Assembly (NCBI GenBank): GCA_015227615.1
Contig: JAALGZ010000007.1
Location: 1,550,001-1,614,000 of the forward strand
DNA length: 64,000 nucleotides
Direction: 5' to 3'
Origin: Labyrinthula sp. Ha
Lineage: Eukaryota > Sar > Bigyra > Labyrinthulida > Labyrinthulaceae
The translations under genes and the position numbers were made by a program. Below are positions 47,493 to 56,900 of the stretch, in pieces. The stretch's first letter is position 1; every line of letters begins with the position of its first letter. Below the pieces are notes generated by a model that was not told where the DNA came from, searched no databases, and was given only the letters and a program-made list of their open reading frames with translations.

Positions 47493-50400
47493 CTAAGAGC
47501 TTTCTTCGTTTCCAGTCAAAAAACTTTGCAAAAGTCCAAAAATCCTTTGCTGTAATTCCACAAGAATACAACTTAGATTCTTTTCTACTCTAATGAGTTC
47601 TTCTTTTTTCTGTTTACCTTTTTTAATACTCTCTGCAATTTGTTTCATACATTTTCCCTCCAACTCTTTTACTCGATTTATTTTGAATAAACAGTGCTCA
47701 AAATCCTCGTCCAATTGTTTCTTTCGTGCTATTTTATCAGGGTTGAACTGTACAACTTTCCCATCATACAATTCGTTCCCAAGTAAGTTGAGAGATGACT
47801 TCGTACTCACTAATGCGTTCTTCAACTGCTGATGCTGCTCCTTTAGTTCTTGCTGATGAATATAAAGGCTTGTTAAGTCTTGGTGTGACTGCTTTGCTTG
47901 ATCTACTAAGATCTCTATTCTTCCCTTGCAAGCTATAATTTCGTTCTTTCTAAATTTCATTAGGATAGTATATAGTCGCTGCAGCACTTCCTCTAGTCTC
48001 TCCTTTTGTTCTTTCTCAGAAAGTAGTTTATTCTTAAGGTTTTTTGAGTTAAAATTATGATTAAACATAAGTTTCTCTTTTTGTTTAACATATTCCGCAA
48101 CTAAATTCTTACGTTGAACACTGAAACAGGCAACAGCATGAACCTTAAAAAGAAGAAAACGAAGTTGGTTAGCAGAGTTTTGTTGCTTGCGTAGTCTCAC
48201 CATATCATTCAGAATCTTATTTCTTCGTTCCATCTCTTTCAACTTCATAAGGGCTTTTTGCTTATCCTTTAAAGCTTGAGCGCTACTTACCTTGTGCAGA
48301 AAAGATACTTGCTGATATCCAAAGCAATCTTCTAAACTCATTTGTGCCCAACAACAGGCCCAGGATCGAATCTTTGTTTGTTTATTAGCATGAAGTTGTT
48401 CCAAACTGCAAATTTTATTTTGAATAGATATATCACAAAGAGCCATAGATTCTTTCCGCTCAGACATAAAATTTCTCTTCAAACTTTCATGTGTTTCTTG
48501 TATGATAGAAACACAGTGCTCTTTCACAGACATTAAGCTTTTCGATACACACGAAACAACTAGCTTCAATGCTCTTTTGTAAATTTGGACAAAAGCTTTT
48601 TTGAACTCTTTATAGTCATTCATAAACAATTTTAATAACTTCGCTTTACGTTTTTTTTCTTCCAAATGCCAGTTCTGTTTTTCTGTTTCTAAAACCTTAG
48701 CTGCTCTTGCTTTGAATTTGTCGCGTTCCTCCTCTAGCTTATCTTTTTGTCTGCTAATAAAATCTCTTTTTATATTCTCTTTATCTTTATTGTGCTTTTG
48801 TTCAAGCTTCTTAAGTGATTCAGTTTCTCTTTGCATAAATCTGTTTTCAGCTTCAATAATTTCTTCCTGCTTCTGAGATGAAAAATCCATCAACAACTTC
48901 CGCTTTTCTTGGAGAAACTTATCACTCATATCGTCTGCATACTTGGTGGCATTTTCTGTTAGTTCTTTGATAACTTTTTGCCATTTCTTTGTATTAAACT
49001 TTAACGCTTTCACTTTAGATGCAACTGCCTCCTCTTTTAGATTTTGCAGTAGATTGTTAAACTCCTGCTTCATTACTCTCTTTTTCTCCATCAACTGAAA
49101 ATGGTTCTTCTTCCGTAGACATATTTTTTCGAGAGAGCATTGGTGCAACAGTTTTGCTTTTTGAATGGATAAAGCATCAAACAAAATTAATTTATGTTTT
49201 TCCCTATCCTTTAAAAGATCAGACTTCAGACTCTTCATAGCAACTTCTTTTGTTTTCGTATCGTTAAAGTAATTAAGAATTAAATTCCTCATTGCATTTC
49301 TCTGAATAGAAAAATCCTCTTGTAACATTTTATTTTGCTCTTTGGTTTGGTCACAGTGCTCATGAAAGTTTTTTTCTGCCAACAAAATTTTTCTTTCTTT
49401 TTCACGTAATGTTTTCTGATATGAACAGGAGAGAAAGCCAAGTTGGTTATTCAAAGACTTTGATATTATATCTCCTAGTAGTTTTGATCTATAAAACATA
49501 AAACGCTTTTGATGATTTAGCCTCCTCTCAGTTTCGCTACGTAGATTTTCTTGCAAAGTATCCCTAATGCCCATTATGGACTTCTTCATTAATGTGCGAT
49601 ATTTCTCATTGTACCTTAGTTTGAGTGAGACCAATTCTTGGTTTTTCTCAATGCTTTCCCTAAAATATTTCTTTTGATAGCGCAACTCAAAGGCCTTTTT
49701 GATAATCTTTATATGAGTTCTCAGGCCAAACTGCACCTTGGAAGAGTGCTCGTATATAAGTTGTCTTACCTTTGATCTCAGCTCGTACTTAGAGCATACA
49801 TTTGTCAAAACCGATATAAGCCTCGAAAAGTTGTTTTCAAAATAATTCTGAAACAAATTTCTTGAAAGAGTACGAAATTTCTTAAAAACAGAACATCTAA
49901 AAACTCCAATTTGTAGGTTATGTTTGAAGATCATTCGATTAATTTTTTCTAAAAGATGAATTTTCCTCACAGTTAGATCTTCGTCACAAAGGAACCGGCT
50001 CTCACATTGAATTTTTTCTATTTTTCTTTCTTGTCTCTTCATTAGCATGAAACTATGTAAATGGGTATAGCATCTACTCTGCAGCCTGATCCTGATTTTC
50101 TTTAAGACCGCCAAAAAAATTGCAGCTGCAGTTTCCTTCCTTCTACCTTGTATTTTTTGAAGGCCATACTTTGTCATAGAATAAGCATCATGAAAAAGCC
50201 CTTTTAGGACTAATAATTCTGCTGTAACTGACTTCTTAAAACAAGAAAAACCACGCAATAACAAGAAAACTTGCCGCCTCCGTTTTTCGCAAGATTTGAC
50301 TGTCATTCCAAGCTTTTCCATAAAATTCAACTTAATCTGTCTCTCAAATAGATTCTTTTCGCTTGCGGAGTCTTCCAACTTTTCCTCCAAATTCTGAATA

Positions 50401-51821
50401 ATTTTATTAGCGTTAGAGAGCTGCTCTTCCTTCTCTTCCAGCTCTGTCTTAAGATGTTGGTTCATTGAAGTTGCTCGCAGCACCTTGACCTCAAGACTTT
50501 TTATCTTTTCATTTAGCTTGGCATTCCATTCCAAGACCTTCTCATACTCTTCGCGCAAGTCTTGTAGTTTTTCTAAATTGCGGGACTGTTTCAAGGCACT
50601 TTCGCTTCGCTCTTTATCCACAATGCTCGATGTTTTTTCTAGGATAACTGACTTGTCTGCTAGGGCTCGCTCTGCTTCATCTTTTTCTCTTTCCAACTCC
50701 TGTCTCAAGTATAAGATCTTTTCCTTTAATATCCTAATCTCAGTATCCTTGGCAGTCTTATAAGCTTCTGCTGATACTGAAGTGCTTTGAACGTTCTCGC
50801 GCTTAGCTCTTTCAGCAAAATACTTTTCGCGTAATTGTTCTATCACCCGATTGGCTTCATTGGAGTCTCTGTGTAAGGTCTCCTGGTTTCTTGTTAGATT
50901 AGATATATTTTCTTTCTCTTTACTCAAATCCTTTATTAGAGCTTCAACTTTAACTTCATATTCTTCACACTGTTTCTGTGCACATTTTAGTTTTGCTTGA
51001 ATATATTTGTTCTCGTCAGTAAGAACCTGTATTTCTGTAGCCAGTTTTAGCTTTAGCTGCTTTATCTCATTTGATTTTCCAGCTTTTACGTCTTCCAGAT
51101 TTTTCTTTGCCTCTACCTTTTCACGAGCATTTTCTGTTTCTAAAGCTTCCAGTTTTGAAACAACTTCCTGAGTTCCCTCTCTAAGGATATAATTTTCTTT
51201 CTTAAGAAAACATATCTGTTTCTCCATTCCAATAACTGTACGGTTTATATGATCATAGTTGTTTTTTAGTTGTTTATTCTCTTTTGAAAATAGAACATCC
51301 TCGGTATTGGTCGCTTGTTCTAATCTAAGAACTTCATGTTTTATAACCTGTTCTCTCCGTAAGATATCATGGTTTCTTGCAATAAAATTGAAGCTATTAG
51401 GAAAAGTTGTTTCTGCTTCCGTATTCTCTAGTGGCTCAGTCTCCTTGTCTGCTGCATTTTCCTTAACTATCAACAGTTCTTTCTGTAGATTTCTGTTCTG
51501 CTGCTGCAGGCTTGTTAAGATACTTTTCATCTTCTTTTCATTCTTAATTAACCTACTATATTTGTTTTCCAAAACTTCTTTTTCGGCTATCTCAATGTTT
51601 TTTTGTTCGATAACAAAATTCATTCGATCGATTTTTTCTTGTTGCTTTGCTTCAATTACCTGCTGCTGTTGAATTTGATCTTCACGTTCATGTAATACCT
51701 GGGAAAGCTTCTTATAACTCCTCCTAGCTTCTGCAAATCTGGACTCCAAGTCTCCAAGAGCCAAGTCTTTCTCGCCAAGAAGTGCAAGCAGTCTTCTTTC
51801 CCGTTTTGACTGAGCTCTCAT
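47493..51821 (-). CDS. Giant coiled-coil protein, function unknown (1442 aa)
   Basis: Almost wholly alpha-helical and charged. Residues about 10-520 form long heptad coiled coils rich in E, K, Q and L. A less charged, Phe/Arg/Leu-rich middle (about 520-830) contains repeated RxxxFxxF-type helices. Coiled coil then resumes to the end (for example EEERDKFKARAAKVLETEKQ). I recognise no motor, kinase or membrane domain. Such proteins serve as centrosome/basal-body, cytoskeletal or Golgi-tether scaffolds; which applies here is unknown. The frame is open for 26 codons upstream from a TTG, but the first ATG is at 51821. It begins 87 bp after the stop of the PP2C gene on the same strand. No intron is needed in 4.3 kb. 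Confidence 0.85.
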   Translation of the reverse strand: MRAQSKRERRLLALLGEKDLALGDLESRFAEARRSYKKLSQVLHEREDQIQQQQVIEAKQQEKIDRMNFVIEQKNIEIAEKEVLENKYSRLIKNEKKMKSILTSLQQQNRNLQKELLIVKENAADKETEPLENTEAETTFPNSFNFIARNHDILRREQVIKHEVLRLEQATNTEDVLFSKENKQLKNNYDHINRTVIGMEKQICFLKKENYILREGTQEVVSKLEALETENAREKVEAKKNLEDVKAGKSNEIKQLKLKLATEIQVLTDENKYIQAKLKCAQKQCEEYEVKVEALIKDLSKEKENISNLTRNQETLHRDSNEANRVIEQLREKYFAERAKRENVQSTSVSAEAYKTAKDTEIRILKEKILYLRQELEREKDEAERALADKSVILEKTSSIVDKERSESALKQSRNLEKLQDLREEYEKVLEWNAKLNEKIKSLEVKVLRATSMNQHLKTELEEKEEQLSNANKIIQNLEEKLEDSASEKNLFERQIKLNFMEKLGMTVKSCEKRRRQVFLLLRGFSCFKKSVTAELLVLKGLFHDAYSMTKYGLQKIQGRRKETAAAIFLAVLKKIRIRLQSRCYTHLHSFMLMKRQERKIEKIQCESRFLCDEDLTVRKIHLLEKINRMIFKHNLQIGVFRCSVFKKFRTLSRNLFQNYFENNFSRLISVLTNVCSKYELRSKVRQLIYEHSSKVQFGLRTHIKIIKKAFELRYQKKYFRESIEKNQELVSLKLRYNEKYRTLMKKSIMGIRDTLQENLRSETERRLNHQKRFMFYRSKLLGDIISKSLNNQLGFLSCSYQKTLREKERKILLAEKNFHEHCDQTKEQNKMLQEDFSIQRNAMRNLILNYFNDTKTKEVAMKSLKSDLLKDREKHKLILFDALSIQKAKLLHQCSLEKICLRKKNHFQLMEKKRVMKQEFNNLLQNLKEEAVASKVKALKFNTKKWQKVIKELTENATKYADDMSDKFLQEKRKLLMDFSSQKQEEIIEAENRFMQRETESLKKLEQKHNKDKENIKRDFISRQKDKLEEERDKFKARAAKVLETEKQNWHLEEKKRKAKLLKLFMNDYKEFKKAFVQIYKRALKLVVSCVSKSLMSVKEHCVSIIQETHESLKRNFMSERKESMALCDISIQNKICSLEQLHANKQTKIRSWACCWAQMSLEDCFGYQQVSFLHKVSSAQALKDKQKALMKLKEMERRNKILNDMVRLRKQQNSANQLRFLLFKVHAVACFSVQRKNLVAEYVKQKEKLMFNHNFNSKNLKNKLLSEKEQKERLEEVLQRLYTILMKFRKNEIIACKGRIEILVDQAKQSHQDLTSLYIHQQELKEQHQQLKNALVSTKSSLNLLGNELYDGKVVQFNPDKIARKKQLDEDFEHCLFKINRVKELEGKCMKQIAESIKKGKQKKEELIRVEKNLSCILVELQQRIFGLLQSFLTGNEESS

Positions 51822-51908
51822 AGGGATGCTTTCACTCTTAACAGATAACAACAAATGGTTCAACTTGACCCTTAATAACAAAGCTCGCCTTAAAAACAAT
51901 TACTGAAA

Positions 51909-53906
51909 CTAAACTCCTTCTAAGATTCTAGTCTCCATTTCTTTTACTAGCTTTTGAATATTTATAACCAGGACTGTAGTATTATCAAAACTCCCTCGGA
52001 GATTTGCTAGATCTTGAAGTATTTCTGCAGACTTTCGGGCACCATACTCGTTAACTATATTTCCGACTTCCTCATTCTCCACTGCTCCCCAAAGTCCATC
52101 CGACGCAATAACTATATAACTATTATCTTCTGTTAGATAACCTTCTTTAACTTCAGGGAATGCAGTAACTAAAGGTTTAAAGGTTTTGTCTCCAATGCTT
52201 CTTGTAACATTTAAACCGCGTTCAGCAGAGGAGGAATATACTAGGAGTTCTTCAAAATCAGGATCATATCTAAGCTCACCTTTTCCCTTTTTAATCCGTA
52301 AAAGCTCATCTTGTCTCGTCAGATTATGGTCATCACTTAGCGGAAATACCTGTCCGGAAGCATTCACAAGTACAACACGACTATCACCAACGACAGCACA
52401 AAAATACTTGTACTGCATATGAACACCTTCGTCTGTCTCCTTTTGTGTAGGAACAATATATAATACTGAGGCAGTTGAACCTCCAAGACTATCTGGAAAC
52501 TTAGAAGAATAATTTTCATCTATGCTTAGGAAGCTATCTGCTAGCGCAGTTCTTGGATTTGATCTCAGTTCAGAGTGAACTGCTAAACGCTTAAGCAAGA
52601 ATTTCTTACAAAACTCGGAGCAACTTTGACCCCCATGCCCATCGTAAACAGCGAAGAGGTTTGGAATATCCTTCTGGTAGCTCCAAAATACATCCATAGT
52701 ATCTTCCATTGTTTCTCGCCACCCTTTGAGTGCAACACCATAATGAGCTTTGCCTTTCAAGATGGTTCTATGTTGCCAAAATCCAACTTTAAGATCAGAA
52801 TCCAACTGTTCCCATTCTTTCTTTTCTTTTTTCTTCGGAATAACAAATGTGCTCTTATTCCCCAGAGCTTGGCTTTTTCCAAAGGAACTAACATTTCCAA
52901 ATTTCCTTTGTGATTTTCTGAAAGCTGTATCTTCATGTATTGAGGCTTTTCCGTTTTTTGACTGGGTACTATTCAGTGAAGCTTTCTTATATAACTTTTC
53001 ATTAGACACACTGTTTAGGTCCGTGTTTCTGCCAACAAACTTCGATTTAGCCACAGATGTTGGATTAGTTTTTGAAGCAACTTGTCCAATTTCCATTGCC
53101 CCCTGTTCAACTTTGTGATTCACTTCGTCAGAGGTCTCTTGTGTTTGTTTAAATGTGTTTGAGTAGACCTTTAATTTTTGCCCAGGCTGATTAGTTGACA
53201 CTTTCTTTGATTGTTTTGGATGTTCAAGTGCTTGCTCCGTTCTAGTTGATCCGGCTTTGAAACTTAAAGCGGATTTGCTTCTTTTCATTTTTCTAATAGA
53301 CGTTACCATGGAAGTTTTACCATCGTTTTTTTTTTCATCATTAGTTTCTTCAGGGTTTTCAGCTCCTTGAAAAACTGCTATCTTTTTAGAAAGAGCTAAA
53401 CTTTTTCGAGATTGCAACCGAGTACCCCGCCGACTACCCCTAGAGATCATGGAGGAGCTACCATTTTCAAGGCCTGTCTTTCTACTAACAGATTCAAGTG
53501 AGTTTTGTCTTGCTAGCTTTTTAAATCTAGCTTGATTCATACTAAAACGGTTCCGCACACTTGCGTGGGGATCCTCTTCGTCAGCAACGCTTTTCTCCAC
53601 CTTGCGCTCTTCAGCGCGGCTACCCTTAGAGCTTATCCTCGATATGTTCCTCTGTCGAAGTTTTGGAATTGAAACTACTTCGTTTCTCTCTAGCCCATCC
53701 GGAGAAAGCTGAGAATAGGACTGTGCTGCAATTTTTTTATTGTTCTTTAGTTTTTTTAAGATGTCTTCTTCTTCCTCTCCTTCTTCAACTTGAAGCAAAA
53801 GGTCCACCCCCGTCAAATTTTTACTACGGAATTTCTTTTTCTTATTTTCTAAAACTTCTTCCTTTTGTTTTCTCTGCTGACGGAGATATTGTTCAGGCGT
53901 TGACAT
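51909..53906 (-). CDS. PP2C-family (PPM) protein phosphatase with long disordered N-terminus
   Basis: A 665-residue Mg/Mn-dependent Ser/Thr phosphatase. Residues 1-385 are basic, Ser/Lys-rich and low-complexity, with an early coiled-coil-like segment (about 5-60). The PP2C domain spans about 388-655: RETMEDT (E401, D402), VYDGHGG (D422-G426), LGGSTASVL, AVVGDSR, LNVTRSIGD, ASDGLW (D603) and SFDNTTV (D641, N642). All four usual metal-binding acidic positions are present, so it should be active. The N-terminus probably targets it to a substrate or structure. It lies immediately upstream of the giant coiled-coil gene, in the same orientation. Start is the ATG at 53906. Confidence 0.93.
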   Translation of the reverse strand: MSTPEQYLRQQRKQKEEVLENKKKKFRSKNLTGVDLLLQVEEGEEEEDILKKLKNNKKIAAQSYSQLSPDGLERNEVVSIPKLRQRNISRISSKGSRAEERKVEKSVADEEDPHASVRNRFSMNQARFKKLARQNSLESVSRKTGLENGSSSMISRGSRRGTRLQSRKSLALSKKIAVFQGAENPEETNDEKKNDGKTSMVTSIRKMKRSKSALSFKAGSTRTEQALEHPKQSKKVSTNQPGQKLKVYSNTFKQTQETSDEVNHKVEQGAMEIGQVASKTNPTSVAKSKFVGRNTDLNSVSNEKLYKKASLNSTQSKNGKASIHEDTAFRKSQRKFGNVSSFGKSQALGNKSTFVIPKKKEKKEWEQLDSDLKVGFWQHRTILKGKAHYGVALKGWRETMEDTMDVFWSYQKDIPNLFAVYDGHGGQSCSEFCKKFLLKRLAVHSELRSNPRTALADSFLSIDENYSSKFPDSLGGSTASVLYIVPTQKETDEGVHMQYKYFCAVVGDSRVVLVNASGQVFPLSDDHNLTRQDELLRIKKGKGELRYDPDFEELLVYSSSAERGLNVTRSIGDKTFKPLVTAFPEVKEGYLTEDNSYIVIASDGLWGAVENEEVGNIVNEYGARKSAEILQDLANLRGSFDNTTVLVINIQKLVKEMETRILEGV

Positions 53907-56900
53907 GTGATTTTTTAAACAGCTACTTGTTCTGACTATTCAGTTAGATGAGTTCAAAATTGGAATTCAATGTTTCGGGAACAACTTCACTATTTGAGAA
54001 ATATCTCGTTTTCTCAGTAATCTGTCTCGATTTTGATTTGGTAATATTAGATCGTAACATTAAACAATATCCTTATTGGAAGATTTTTTTTTTGGAGGAC
54101 TGGTCCACTAATAGTTGCTTTCACAATTTCCTGCAATTTAAAACCAGCATAATACAAAAGAGCAAAAGATATAACACAGCAAAAAGTAATAAAAGAGTAC
54201 TATAGCAAAATAATTGCAATTCATGGTGTTTTTGAAGAGCTTTTGCACACACTAATATCGACATGAAGAGTATTTGTTTTAATGTTAATACCAGAAGGAT
54301 TTCCCACACATCCCCAAGGTGAAACAGTGAAGGCAAGAAAAATCACGTGCGGGTAGCTAAAACTTATGTTTATTATAACCCTCTAAACAGTTTCAGATAG
54401 GTTTTAAGAATTTGGGCTTTGTATTTGACCGAATGGAAAAGCAACAGCATTAGTAGGAGAATGGGAATTTCTAGGCATTACCACAGGCCCGGACCATTAG
54501 GTTAATCTTTTCTGGATTGTATGACTCAATTAGTTGAAGCTTTTCATACCGTGCGAAAATGAGATATTTTTTTGGCTATGTGGCCCTCTCTTCTATCGAT
54601 AATCATTTGATATTGAAAATAAAATATGATTTTTTATTAGAATCAAAATCCCAGCTCTCTTAACCATAATTGGTATAAAACAAACGTCAAATAATTATTT
54701 ATAAAATTTATCAAATCAGCTGCCCACTATTATCTAACCTCTCTACGATTACGAATCAGGCTAAATTGTGACTGGTTGTTGGTGAAGGAATGCCTTATCT
54801 GTTTACTCTAACTTTCCAAATTTTTGTTTCCTTCATGGATGGGAATTCTGCAGTTCAACAAGTGTAAATTGCATAAAAAATCAAGGAACAATACCTGTTT
54901 TCTGGAATTATACTTTTTTTTGCTTAGTATAATCTCCTTCTATATACCTTCGGTCTTACAAAACAATATATACTACAAAGAAGAAAGATAAGTTCTTTAG
55001 CTTTGCTTTTTACTACGAGTACTGAAATCTCAGATAGAGCTTAAATCCAAACTAACATGCTGATATATAAACTGCACTATTACCTATGTATTAGCTAGTT
55101 CAAAATCAAGTCTAGTTGAAATAAAGAGAGCTGTTTATCCTTTCATAACTCTAGAAACCTTGTAATTATGATTGTGAAAAGCATCCAGTATAAGCATTTA
55201 TCAAAAACAATGCAAGCAAAAATGGAAAATTGCCGTCCAACTACTAAATGCAAAGGTTTGTTAATTCGAATAGCATTTAAAAATTCAGGTATGACGAATA
55301 ATGAATATAAAAATGTTTCTTCAAAATGGGATGTAGAGTTCCGTTGAGTAGAGGATGCAAATAGGTGAAGAGAATTAGATCTCTGAAACTAGTTTATTCT
55401 CTCATCATTTAATCGCAAACGAGCTGAACCCAGAGGTTATTTAGTTCAAGAGTAGCGGATGAAAACATTAGGATATACTCGCATAATTTTATTGATAATA
55501 AGGTCCCATTAACTAAAAGGTGTTAATACTGCCTCTATTGATTATTTCAAGAACAATCAAGGATTGTTTATATATAAAATATAAGTTAGCAATATATAAA
55601 ATAAAAGCCCTTGTGCAATGAAAAGTATTTTCATTATTATTGATAATAACCGGGGACTATTGGGCATATTTTCAGTTCTTGGAAGTAGTAGTTCATTGCT
55701 TTTCTACTCCCAAAAAATGAAAGCGCAAAAACAAAGTGTTCTGTTAAAGTGCTAGTATTTCAACCGCGATGTGGAGTACAACAAAGATTTAGAAAGTCGA
55801 GTAGCCAACACTTGATGCAAATTTGTCTTAGTTGGGTTTTTAGACAGTTTCAACCCATGCCTAGCAACAGTTCTATTCTCACCATATGTCATAATTATCA
55901 TATAGCTTCACATGGCAAATCAAAATTTTAAATGTCCGTCATGTTGAGGTTGTCGGAAACTTATGGAATAGTAAGGGTAACAATATCTTGAATATTTGTC
56001 GCAGTAACCCATTGCCCATAAGAGAACCGATAACACTTTTTACTCAAAGTAGATGTATATATGATGAATGATTTCTTATCGATTAAGAGAAACTGCTTTT
56101 TAGAGCTTCATAGTTGTATCATATACTATGCAGCTTGGCTTTATTTTGCTAAGAACTTAAGTATATTTATTACGAGATTTAGAAAAGCAAGTATAGGACC
56201 GCTTTGGCAAAAAGGAAGTTCGAGATGCCAGTTTCGTGAGGCAGCTATGAGAACCGGGAATGAAGCTATGAAAACGATAGTCTATGTTCCTATTAGTAAT
56301 ATTCTATATTTTTATCTATGTGATTGATTGAAAATTTCATACTCCCCTTATCGTTCTGTTTTCATTTCGTAACTACAAACATTGGATTAATTACCTCCTG
56401 TGGAAAATAAATCTCTATGGTCATCAAAGTTACGGAAGACAATTTGACGCATAGAATGTAGGGATTTCCTAATTTAATCTTTAGTAAGTTTGAACTATAA
56501 GACGCCTAGGCATAAGGTTGCTGTTGTCAAATAAAATATGCAAGATGCCTCCGTTGAGGATAACATAGTAGATCAATAATTCTAAACAAAACTATGGTAC
56601 ATCCCTACCCTAATTATATAAATACCCAATATTTATTTTGTTACTAAATTTTACTACAATATTCTTCGATAACCCAAGTTTAGCAGTATTGTTGCAATAC
56701 TCCTGGATTAAGTTGCTGCGAATAGCTAATGAACTCTTTTTTAATCCATGTAAAAAGTTAGCTGGCATTGAAAAAAACAAAGATCAAAAATATGTCTCCA
56801 CAAGTAACATGCTTAATAAGATTTTAAAAGAGATATTTAAGCCAGAAATATATGTTTGCGCCTGATATTCTTGTGTTGCCGCTAGTCTTCATTCCCTTAT

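Noticed and set aside
51822-51899. N-terminal extension of the giant coiled-coil protein
   Set aside because: The frame is open but begins at TTG with no ATG and has no clear conserved content; the ATG at 51821 is the conservative start.
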